Part shown: positions 1 to 6,253 of the stretch, piece by piece | Layout of the letters: each line of letters starts with the position of its first letter | Numbering within the stretch: position 1 is the first letter of the stretch | From: Gp7-AA10 sp035516895 | GTDB lineage: Bacteria > Acidobacteriota > Thermoanaerobaculia > Gp7-AA8 | DNA: 6,283 nucleotides | Assembly (NCBI GenBank): GCA_035516895.1 | Contig: DATIZY010000155.1 | Location: 1 to 6,283, forward strand | Direction: 5' to 3' | Notes under the pieces: generated by a model | The model's database searches: none | What the model saw: the letters and a program-made list of their open reading frames with translations, nothing else | Told to the model about the DNA's origin: nothing | Program-made: the position numbers and the translations under genes

Positions 1-1
1 G

Positions 2-1051
2 GTGAACGCCGATGAAGTGCGCGCGCTGGCGTCGTGGATGACGTGGAAGTGCGCGGTCGCCGGCATTCCGTTCGGCGGGGCGAAGGGCGGCGTGATCTGC
101 AATCCGAAGCAGCTGTCGAAAAACGAGCTGCGCAAAGTCACGCGCCGCTTCATCACCGAGCTCGGCGACACGATCGGACCGCACACCGACATCCCCGCGC
201 CCGACGTCAACACGGACTCCGAGACGATGGCTTGGATCTACGACACGTACGACATGATGCATCCCGGCAAGAACAACCTGCCGGTCGTCACGGGAAAACC
301 CGTCGCGATGGGCGGCTCGTTAGGCCGCAACGAAGCGACCGCGCGCGGATGCCTCTTCGTCACGCGACGCGCGATCGAGCAGGGCGCCGTGCGCGGGCTC
401 GACTCGCTCACGGGCGCGACCGTCGCGATCCAGGGATTCGGCAACGCCGGATCGATCGCCGCACGGCTCTTCGCGGAGGCGGGAGCGAAAGTGATCGGCG
501 TCAGCGATTCGACGGGCGGCGTGATGTCCGATTCCGGCATCGACGCGAACGTGGCAATCGTTCACAAGAAGCAGAGCGGCTCGGTCGTCGGACTCGCCGG
601 AACGAAGAACATCACCAACGACGAGCTGCTGCACCTCGATTGCGACGTGCTGATTCCAGCCGCGTTCGAGAATCAGATTCGCGCGGACAACGTCGGCGGC
701 GTCAAAGCGAAATTGATCGCCGAGGCCGCGAACGGCCCGACGACGCCCGCGGCCGACGCGGTGCTGTTCTCGCGCGGCGTTCCGGTCATTCCCGACATCC
801 TGGCGAACTCCGGCGGCGTCACCGTCAGCTACTTCGAGTGGGTGCAGAACATCGAGAACGAGCACTGGAGCGAGGACCACGTCAACGAGCACCTGCGCGA
901 GAAGATGGAAGCGGCCTGCGACGCCGTGCTGCAGATGCAGATCGAGATCAAAGACCGCCACGGCGCGAACGTCGATCTCCGCACCGCCGCCTTTGCGCTG
1001 GCGATCAAGCGCGTCGCGGATGTGGCGCTCGTTCGGGGCATCTGGCCGTAG
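2..1051 (+). CDS. gdhA: Glutamate dehydrogenase (Glu/Leu/Phe/Val dehydrogenase family), 5'-truncated by the window
   Basis: Cytoplasmic enzyme interconverting glutamate and 2-oxoglutarate plus ammonia with NAD(P). The visible 349 residues, numbered from the first complete codon, include the nucleophile-region lysine K16 (MTWK), the catalytic K28 in GGAKGG, and the catalytic aspartate D68 in PAPDVN. The Rossmann dinucleotide loop GFGNAG is at 145-150, with an acidic D169 after the second strand. Near the C-terminus is NSGGVTVSYFEW (269-280), whose S276 matches the serine that favours glutamate in this family. PAPDVNT and SYFEWVQN argue for glutamate rather than leucine or phenylalanine dehydrogenase. 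Family members have about 415-430 residues, so roughly 70-80 N-terminal residues, including the first substrate lysine, lie outside the window. The GTG at base 2 is therefore internal, not a start. The acidic residue suggests NAD, but cofactor choice is uncertain. The next gene is convergent. Confidence 0.93.
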   Translation: MNADEVRALASWMTWKCAVAGIPFGGAKGGVICNPKQLSKNELRKVTRRFITELGDTIGPHTDIPAPDVNTDSETMAWIYDTYDMMHPGKNNLPVVTGKPVAMGGSLGRNEATARGCLFVTRRAIEQGAVRGLDSLTGATVAIQGFGNAGSIAARLFAEAGAKVIGVSDSTGGVMSDSGIDANVAIVHKKQSGSVVGLAGTKNITNDELLHLDCDVLIPAAFENQIRADNVGGVKAKLIAEAANGPTTPAADAVLFSRGVPVIPDILANSGGVTVSYFEWVQNIENEHWSEDHVNEHLREKMEAACDAVLQMQIEIKDRHGANVDLRTAAFALAIKRVADVALVRGIWP

Positions 1052-1069
1052 AAAACCGCTGGATGCACT

Positions 1070-1100
1070 GGGCGGCGAGGCGCGTTAGGCCGCGCCGCCC
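1070..1100 (+). terminator. GC-rich hairpin after gdhA, possible terminator without a T-run
   Basis: The arm gggcggcg (1070-1077) is perfectly complementary to cgccgccc (1093-1100), 18 bases past the gdhA stop. A competing stem pairs ggcgcg (1079-1084) with cgcgcc (1091-1096) around the loop ttaggc, and can extend by three pairs past a two-base bulge. No T-tract follows, so this is not a canonical intrinsic terminator. Its place in a convergent gap suits an mRNA 3'-end structure. A weaker stem, gccct/agggc (1175-1179 with 1192-1196), lies closer to the end of the opposing gene. Nothing else is evident in the 1052-1209 gap. Confidence 0.3.
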
Positions 1101-1209
1101 CGCGCTCCAACGATCCCAACGCGCCCGACGTCCTCACTCACAGTGCGCGTCTTCGAGCCGCCGCCGGTCGGACTGCCCTCGCCCCGGATTCAGGGCCGGC
1201 GCTGCGGGC

Positions 1210-2715
1210 TCATCGCACCGCCTCGATTCGATCGCGGCGAATGGGGATTTCCAACCGCACCGGCTTCCCCTCGTCGTTCAACGAAAACGTGGCGAGGACC
1301 GGATAGTCTTCGCGGAACACCGGATCGCGCCAGCGGACCGCGAACGTGTCGTACTGCCAGTGGAAGAGGTCGGCGAACTGGCCATGCGCGAACTGGAGCA
1401 CGAGGTGATCTCCGTCGCGGGTGATCGCCATGTCGCCGAACACGCGATCGACGTAGACGCCGGCATACGCATCGAGGCCGACGCTGGGATGCGTGCCGGC
1501 GACGCGTTTCCTCTCGCGCTCGGCCAGTTCGCCGGCATCTCGTTTTTCGCCGCGGTCGCGCTCGGCGAGTGCTGTCGCGCTGCCGTCGCGGAGCGGGAGT
1601 CCGAGTAGCGTATCGAGGATGCGCTTCGTCAGCGCCCACGGCAAACCCGATCCCTCCCACGAATTGACCAGCACCGCGACGCCGATCTTCTCCCTCGGCA
1701 GGACGGCCATCCCCGAGGGCATTCCGTCGGCATTGCCGCTGTGCCAGAGCATCATGCGCCCGCGGTAGTCGATCACGTTCCATCCGAATCCATACGTGGC
1801 GAAGAACTCTTCGTCATACGATCGCAGCACCGCGGAGGGAACGCTCACGAGCATCTGCGGCGAGTGCATCTCCTCCATCGAGGCCTCGCTGACGATCCGT
1901 TTCCCGTTCCAGGTGCCGTCGCCGAGCTGAAAGCGCAGCCAGGTAGCAAGGTCTTTCGGAGTGCTGACGATCCCGGACGCGGGAGGAACCGTGGCGAAGC
2001 GAAAATGGCGGACAGGCTGCTGCACGCCGTCGATGCGCGCGTGCGGCGAGGCGGCGTCGGGCAGGTCGAGATTCTCGTCCGCGTTGGTGTCGCTCATGCC
2101 CAGCGGCACGAGCAGCCGCTCCCGCACCAGCGCGCTCCACGACTTTCCGGTCACTGCCCGGGCCATGGCTTCCGAGACCGAATAGAGAATGTTCGAGTAG
2201 ACGAAGTCCGCGCGGAACGCACCCCGCGGGCGGAAGTATCGAATGCGCCGGAAGGTCTCGGCCTGATCGTATCCGCTGAGGCGGATCAGCAGGTTGCCAT
2301 TCTCGAGCGCCACCCGATGCGCGAGCAGGTCGCGCAGCGTCGTTTCGGAATCACGCACGGAGTCGGGGAAGACGATCTGCGGCGCGACATCGCGCACGCG
2401 GTCGTCCCAATGGAGCTTCCCCTCGTCGACGAGCGTGGCGATCATCGCGGCGTTGAACGATTTCGAGAGCGAGGCGATATCGAAATGCGTGTTCTCGTCG
2501 ATCGTCTCCGGCGCGCCGAGGCGCCGCACACCGTAGCCTTTGGCGCCCACGATGCCCTCGCCGTCGACCACGACCACGGCGAGGCCCGGCACTCCCCAGT
2601 CGCTCCGCGCCTTCTCGATGTAGGCGTCGAGCGCGGGCGGAAACGGACGAGTGGCCGCTGCGGCGAGCGCCGCAGTCAGAATTTCGACGCATGCGAGAAA
2701 GAGAATTCGCCTCAT
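1210..2715 (-). CDS. Secreted serine hydrolase, PBP/class C beta-lactamase fold, with C-terminal DUF3471-like domain
   Basis: 501 residues. Residues 1-21 form a Sec signal peptide: MRR, a hydrophobic stretch, then an alanine-rich end with a likely cleavage near residue 20. The catalytic domain (about 25-370) has all three motifs of the family. S82-L-S-K85 carries the acylated serine and general-base lysine, Y173-S-N175 is the YxN motif, and W-H325-S-G327 replaces the KTG box, as is common in the esterase/peptidase branch. A highly charged linker (about 378-408) leads to a DUF3471-like module (about 412-495) marked by LDAYAGVY and FHWQYDTFAV. The substrate could be an ester, D-amino-acid peptide or beta-lactam; sequence alone does not decide. 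Family members are often annotated loosely as beta-lactamases, but antibiotic resistance is not implied. The start is supported by the signal peptide and by a weak GAGG ten bases upstream. The gene lies 72 bases after the M13 peptidase gene on the same strand, so co-transcription is plausible. Confidence 0.9.
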   Translation of the reverse strand: MRRILFLACVEILTAALAAAATRPFPPALDAYIEKARSDWGVPGLAVVVVDGEGIVGAKGYGVRRLGAPETIDENTHFDIASLSKSFNAAMIATLVDEGKLHWDDRVRDVAPQIVFPDSVRDSETTLRDLLAHRVALENGNLLIRLSGYDQAETFRRIRYFRPRGAFRADFVYSNILYSVSEAMARAVTGKSWSALVRERLLVPLGMSDTNADENLDLPDAASPHARIDGVQQPVRHFRFATVPPASGIVSTPKDLATWLRFQLGDGTWNGKRIVSEASMEEMHSPQMLVSVPSAVLRSYDEEFFATYGFGWNVIDYRGRMMLWHSGNADGMPSGMAVLPREKIGVAVLVNSWEGSGLPWALTKRILDTLLGLPLRDGSATALAERDRGEKRDAGELAERERKRVAGTHPSVGLDAYAGVYVDRVFGDMAITRDGDHLVLQFAHGQFADLFHWQYDTFAVRWRDPVFREDYPVLATFSLNDEGKPVRLEIPIRRDRIEAVR

Positions 2716-2787
2716 CGCCGAATTGCCTCATGCGCGGCCGCGCACACCGAAATGCGGATGACAGAACGAGGCACGGTGCATTCGGCT

Positions 2788-4911
2788 TCACCACACCTTG
2801 CAGCTGTTCGCGCCGCGCACCATCGGATTGCCGTCCTTGCAGTTGAACGCCTTCTGAAACTCCGGCATGTTCGAGACGATGCCGTTGATGCGGTACTTGC
2901 CGGGCGAATGCGGATTCGTGATCGCGTTCACGCGCAGGTTCTCCGGCCGCTCGTTCTCGCATGCCCACTGCGCGAAGCCGATGAAGAAGCGCTGATCGGG
3001 CGTGAAGCCCTGCGCCTGCTGCTCCGGCGTCAGCGCCTCGTTCGGATCGGCTTCCTTCCAAGCGACGTACGCCAGCAGAGTGCCGCCGAGGTCGGCGACG
3101 TCCTCGCCGGAGGTGAGCTTGGAGTTGATCTTGATGTCGTCGACGATCGTGTACTGCGCGTACTGATCGCGCACGCACTGCACCCTCTCATCGAAGTTTT
3201 TCTTATCCTCGGGCGTCCACCAGTTTTTCAGGTTGCCCTGGCCGTCGAACTGGCTGCCTTCGTCGTCGAAGGCATGGGTGAGCTCGTGGCCGATCGTCGA
3301 TCCGGTGTTGCCGTAGTTCGGCGCGTCGTCTTCCTTCGGATCGTAGAGCGGCGGCTGCAGCACGCCGGCGGGAAAGTTGATGTCGTTCATCTGAGGGTTG
3401 TAGTACGCGTTGACGGTCGGCGGCGTCATCCCCCATTCGCCGCGGTCGACCGGTTTGCCGATCTTCGCCAGCTCGCGGCGCGATGCGAAGACCGTCGCGC
3501 GCGTCGCATTGCCGAAGAAATCGTCGGGCTTGACGTCGACCGATGAGTAGTCGCGCCAGCGATCGGGATATCCGACCTTGTTCGCGACGTCGTGCAGCTT
3601 CTCGATCGCGCGCTGTTTCGTGGCGTCGGTCATCCAGTCGAGGTTCTTGATCTCCTGCTCCATCGCCGCCTCGATGCGCCGGGTCATGTCGACCGTCTTC
3701 GCTTTCGTGTCCGCGGTGAACGTGCGGCGCACGAACTCCTCTCCTAACGCTTCGCCGAGGTCGCGGTCGACGTAGCGGACGCAGCGCTTCCAGCGCGCGG
3801 GAAGCACTTTCACGCCGCGCAATGTCTGGCTGAAGAACGCGAAGTTCTCGTTGACGAACTCCGACGAGAGGTACGGCGCGCGCGAGTGGACGGCGTGCCA
3901 TCGCAGGTACGCCTTCCAGTCCGACAGCGGAACGCTTTGGATCTCTTTGTTCAGCGCCTGGAAAAACTTCGGCTCCGTAACGTTGATGGTCGATATGTTG
4001 GATAAGCCGTTATCCGCGAAGTAGGCCGGCCAGTCGAACGACGGTGTCAGCGCCTCGAGCTTCGCCGGAGACATCTTGTGGTAGAGGTTGTACGGATTTC
4101 GGCGCTCGACGCGGGTCAGCGACGCCTTCGCCAGGCTGGTCTCGATGCGCATCACCGTGGCGGCGTCTTTCTTCGATTGCGCCGCCGATTCCCCCGTCAG
4201 CTCGAGCATTTTCGCGACGTGCTGCAGGTACTTGTCGCGGATCTCCTTCGATTTCGCGTCCGTCTTCAAGTAGTAGTCGCGATCGGGAAGTCCGAGTCCG
4301 CCGGCGTGTGCGAAGGCGATGACCTGCGTCGCGTCGCCGAAGTCCTGATCGGAGCCGAAGCCGAACATCCATCCGCTGCCGTAGTCTTTCTGATGCTGAT
4401 CGGCGAGGAGCGCGGCGAGCTGCTTCTTCGTTTTCAGCGCCGCGATCTTGTCGAGCACGGGCTGCAGCGGCTTCGCGCCGAGCGACTCGATGCGCTGCTC
4501 GTCCATGCACGAGGCGAAGTAATCGCCGATTTTCTGCTGCACCGCCGTTCGGTCGGCACTCGGCTTCGCCACATCCTCCAGCACGCCCCACAGGAATTGC
4601 TCGTTTTCCTGCGCGAGCTTTCCGTAAACGCTCCACGAGGCCTGGTCGGGCGGAATCGGATTGTTCTTCATCCATCCGCCGCACGTGTACTGGTAGAAGT
4701 CGGCGCAGGGATCCGCGGCGAGGTCCATCGACGGAACGTCGAGGCTCGGCGTGTACGGGAGCACGGTCAGCGGGTGCTCGGGAATCGTGTTGACCTGCGA
4801 CGGCGCCACCATCGGCGGAGGTCCCGGCTGCGACGGTTTCTCCGGCGCGGGCTTCGGCTGCTGAGCAACGAGCGGCATTGCGACAAGGAGCGCGATCCAC
4901 ATTCTCTTCAT
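2788..4911 (-). CDS. M13 family zinc endopeptidase (neprilysin/PepO-like), secreted
   Basis: 707 residues, a normal length for M13. It should hydrolyse oligopeptides outside the cytoplasmic membrane. Residues 1-16 form a signal peptide (MKRMWIALLVAMPLVA, probable cleavage before QQ). No cysteine follows, so it is not an evident lipoprotein. A proline-rich linker runs to about residue 45. The N-terminal M13 domain opens with PCADFYQYTCGGW (68-80). The catalytic domain has the substrate-binding NAYYNP (501-506), zinc site H542-E543-L-T-H546, and E603-D-V-A-D607, giving the third zinc ligand and its partner aspartate. H668 and R674 match the substrate/transition-state residues of neprilysin. The protein ends with the classical CxxW (CKVW). 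Eight cysteines after the signal peptide fit four neprilysin-type disulfides. No Shine-Dalgarno site is clear before the ATG, but the signal peptide begins there. It is divergent from preA and just upstream of the serine hydrolase gene. Confidence 0.96.
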   Translation of the reverse strand: MKRMWIALLVAMPLVAQQPKPAPEKPSQPGPPPMVAPSQVNTIPEHPLTVLPYTPSLDVPSMDLAADPCADFYQYTCGGWMKNNPIPPDQASWSVYGKLAQENEQFLWGVLEDVAKPSADRTAVQQKIGDYFASCMDEQRIESLGAKPLQPVLDKIAALKTKKQLAALLADQHQKDYGSGWMFGFGSDQDFGDATQVIAFAHAGGLGLPDRDYYLKTDAKSKEIRDKYLQHVAKMLELTGESAAQSKKDAATVMRIETSLAKASLTRVERRNPYNLYHKMSPAKLEALTPSFDWPAYFADNGLSNISTINVTEPKFFQALNKEIQSVPLSDWKAYLRWHAVHSRAPYLSSEFVNENFAFFSQTLRGVKVLPARWKRCVRYVDRDLGEALGEEFVRRTFTADTKAKTVDMTRRIEAAMEQEIKNLDWMTDATKQRAIEKLHDVANKVGYPDRWRDYSSVDVKPDDFFGNATRATVFASRRELAKIGKPVDRGEWGMTPPTVNAYYNPQMNDINFPAGVLQPPLYDPKEDDAPNYGNTGSTIGHELTHAFDDEGSQFDGQGNLKNWWTPEDKKNFDERVQCVRDQYAQYTIVDDIKINSKLTSGEDVADLGGTLLAYVAWKEADPNEALTPEQQAQGFTPDQRFFIGFAQWACENERPENLRVNAITNPHSPGKYRINGIVSNMPEFQKAFNCKDGNPMVRGANSCKVW

Positions 4912-4919
4912 GGCCGCAC

Positions 4920-4925
4920 AGTCTA
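4920..4925 (-). promoter_or_regulatory. Possible -10 element for the M13 peptidase gene
   Basis: On the minus strand the hexamer TAGACT (4 of 6 matches to TATAAT) sits in a local AT-rich island of an otherwise GC-rich gap, eight bases before the ATG. No good -35 box lies 16-18 bases further upstream. If it is used, the mRNA would have almost no leader, which would agree with the lack of a Shine-Dalgarno sequence. The call rests on one short match. Confidence 0.2.
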
Positions 4926-4944
4926 TTTCAAAGCCGCGAGCGAG

Positions 4945-4971
4945 GACGTTCGCCGGCTCCGCCGGAATGTC
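4945..4971. repeat. Imperfect hairpin in the divergent gap, followed by T5 on the plus strand
   Basis: The core stem ccggc (4953-4957) pairs with gccgg (4961-4965) around the loop tcc. Past a two-base bulge (4951-4952), gacgtt (4945-4950) pairs with aatgtc (4966-4971) with one G-T wobble, giving about 11 pairs. Five T's follow at 4976-4980, so the plus strand reads like an intrinsic terminator. No plus-strand gene lies upstream for it to end, however. On the minus strand it would lie upstream of the M13 gene. It may be a repeat element or an upstream structure. Confidence 0.4.
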
Positions 4972-5013
4972 GCGCTTTTTGTGACCTCGTGCCGCCCGGA
5001 ACGACGGGATTTC

Positions 5014-5032
5014 GGCACGGCGCAGCCGTGCC
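5014..5032. repeat. REP-like palindrome
   Basis: The arms ggcacgg (5014-5020) and ccgtgcc (5026-5032) are perfectly complementary around the five-base loop cgcag. The element is flanked by ctac and an A6 run (5035-5042 region). On the minus strand it reads TTTTTTGTAGGGCACGG into the loop. A short GTAGGGCACGG-type palindrome between genes resembles the dispersed REP/MITE-like palindromes seen in many bacterial genomes. Copy number cannot be judged from this window, as no second copy is present here. Confidence 0.45.
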
Positions 5033-5090
5033 CTACAAAAAACCGTGGCACCGAAGCGCGTCGTCGCCCGGCGGAACGTTACTCGTCGGG

Positions 5091-5103
5091 ACTAGACTAG
5101 AAT
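5091..5103 (+). promoter_or_regulatory. Possible promoter -10 region of preA with a tandem ACTAG repeat
   Basis: The sequence actagactag (5091-5100) is a direct repeat of ACTAG and runs into TAGAAT (5098-5103), a 5-of-6 match to the -10 consensus. The hexamer 17 bases upstream (aacgtt, 5075-5080) is a poor -35 box. A start about seven bases downstream would leave a short leader of roughly 20 bases before the preA ATG. The two CTAG tetramers could also be half-sites of a small operator. Both readings are tentative. Confidence 0.25.
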
Positions 5104-5117
5104 GGCCGTTTCCATTG

Positions 5118-5123
5118 AAGGAG
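5118..5123 (+). promoter_or_regulatory. Shine-Dalgarno site that fixes the preA start
   Basis: A strong AAGGAG lies five bases before the ATG at 5129. An in-frame ATG also occurs at 5102, but it has no such site and would add nine residues (MAVSIEGET) that do not look like the family N-terminus. The family alignment naturally begins at MADLSTTFTGIRFENPF. Confidence 0.8.
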
Positions 5124-5128
5124 AGACC

Positions 5129-6253
5129 ATGGCCGATTTGTCGACGACGTTCACCGGAATTCGATTCGAGAATCCGTTTCTGCTGTCGTCCGCGCCGCCG
5201 ACCGAGTCGGACAGCAACATCATGCGCGCGTTCGACGCCGGCTGGGGCGGCGTGGTGACGAAGACGATCGGCCTGCATCCCGTGGTGAACGTCAAAGGTC
5301 CGAAAACGAAGTTCCTTCGCGCCGACAACAGCGGGTACCGGCTGTCGATGAACAAGCGCGCCGAATCGACACTCATTGCGTCGTGGAACTGGGAGCTCAT
5401 CTCCGACAAGCCGCTCGACTGGTGGATCGGAAAGCTGAGCCGGATCAAAAAGGCCTACCCGAACAAGATCCTCGTCGCATCGATCATGGCCGGCTCCGGC
5501 AACGACAAAGAGCTCAGCAACTGGCAGACGCTGACGAAGGCGTGTCAGGACGAAGGCGCCGACGCGCTCGAGCTCAATTTCTCCTGTCCGCACATGGACC
5601 GCGTCGACATGGGGTCGAACGTCGGCAAGGACAAAGTCCTCTGCTCGGTCGTGACCCAGGCCGTGAAAGAAGTGTCGAAGATTCCGGTGTGGGTCAAGCT
5701 CACGCCCGCGACCGCGGACATCGTCGAAGAGGCGGGAGCGTCGTTCCGCGGCGGTGCCGACGCGATCTCGTCGTCGAATACCTTCCCCTCGCTCCCGGTC
5801 ATCGATCCGAACACCCTCGAGTTCGAGATGAACGTCGAGGGCTACGTCTCGCCGGGCGGCCTGGGCGGGCCGGCGATTCTGCCGCTGTCGCTGGCGAAGA
5901 TGTCGCAGATGACGAAGGCATTTCCGGACAAGGAATTCTCGGGCATCGGCGGCATCGCCACCTTCGATCACGCGCTCTGCTACTTCCTGTTAGGCTGCGG
6001 AACGGTGCAGGTCTGCACGGCGGCGATGCTCGACCAGGCGATCGGCCCGAACGTCGTCAAAGGACTCATCGCCGGGATGACGGAATTCATGGAGCGGCGC
6101 GGCTTCAAATCGCTCGAAGATTTCCGGGGGATGCGGCGCGACCGCATCGTGGCGCATTCGCAGATCAAGCGCCCCGAGCAGTTCGACTATCGCGGTGGAT
6201 ACGAGTCTGCCGAAGAACACGAGGGATATGCGGCTGCTGGTCTCAAGTCCTGA
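5129..6253 (+). CDS. preA: Dihydropyrimidine dehydrogenase subunit PreA-like (FMN-dependent DHOD fold), lacking the ferredoxin domain
   Basis: 374 residues, cytoplasmic. PreA with PreT forms the NAD-dependent dihydropyrimidine dehydrogenase, which reduces uracil or thymine. The whole protein is one FMN-binding TIM barrel of the dihydroorotate dehydrogenase superfamily. Visible motifs are the N-terminal GIRFENPFLLSSAP (10-23), GWGGVVTKTIG (38-48), and the active-site loop LNFSCPHM (149-156) with N150, S152 and the general-acid C153. Others are the FMN/substrate lysine K190 in VKLTP, SSNT (214-217), and the phosphate-binding SGIGGI (271-276). NFSCPxM, the MGSxVG segment after it and GWGGVV-KTIG match bacterial PreA rather than true dihydroorotate dehydrogenase. 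E. coli PreA has about 411 residues and ends in two CxxCxxC-type 4Fe-4S motifs. Here the chain stops at GLKS with no such cysteines. No preT is visible; it could lie downstream of the edge. The exact substrate is inferred. A tandem repeat covers the stop codon. Confidence 0.85.
   Translation: MADLSTTFTGIRFENPFLLSSAPPTESDSNIMRAFDAGWGGVVTKTIGLHPVVNVKGPKTKFLRADNSGYRLSMNKRAESTLIASWNWELISDKPLDWWIGKLSRIKKAYPNKILVASIMAGSGNDKELSNWQTLTKACQDEGADALELNFSCPHMDRVDMGSNVGKDKVLCSVVTQAVKEVSKIPVWVKLTPATADIVEEAGASFRGGADAISSSNTFPSLPVIDPNTLEFEMNVEGYVSPGGLGGPAILPLSLAKMSQMTKAFPDKEFSGIGGIATFDHALCYFLLGCGTVQVCTAAMLDQAIGPNVVKGLIAGMTEFMERRGFKSLEDFRGMRRDRIVAHSQIKRPEQFDYRGGYESAEEHEGYAAAGLKS

Noticed and set aside
34..1608. 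Long plus-strand open frame of 524 codons overlapping gdhA and running into the serine hydrolase gene
   Set aside because: The translation is arginine-rich low-complexity with no motif. It runs out of frame through gdhA and antisense to the hydrolase, as expected for a shadow in GC-rich DNA.
1210..2715. Serine hydrolase as a true class C beta-lactamase resistance gene
   Set aside because: The SxxK and YxN motifs are shared by esterases and D-peptidases; HSG in place of KTG and the extra C-terminal domain favour a non-resistance hydrolase.
1741..3546. Plus-strand open frame of 601 codons antisense to the hydrolase and M13 genes
   Set aside because: It spans two genes with clear motifs on the other strand, and its own product shows no recognisable domain; it is a shadow of their GC-rich third positions.
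4945..4980. Intrinsic terminator on the plus strand (hairpin plus T5)
   Set aside because: No plus-strand gene precedes it between 1051 and this point, so there is no transcript to end; kept only as a hairpin/repeat.
4078..5100. Plus-strand open frame antisense to the 5' part of the M13 gene
   Set aside because: It is antisense to conserved M13 coding sequence and has no domain; it ends in the non-coding divergent gap.
5102..5131. Upstream in-frame ATG at 5102 as the preA start
   Set aside because: The ATG at 5129 has a well-spaced AAGGAG, and the family homology begins there; 5102 overlaps the -10-like sequence.
5033..5971. Minus-strand open frame of 312 codons antisense to preA
   Set aside because: The product is low-complexity and lies opposite the conserved PreA active-site region.
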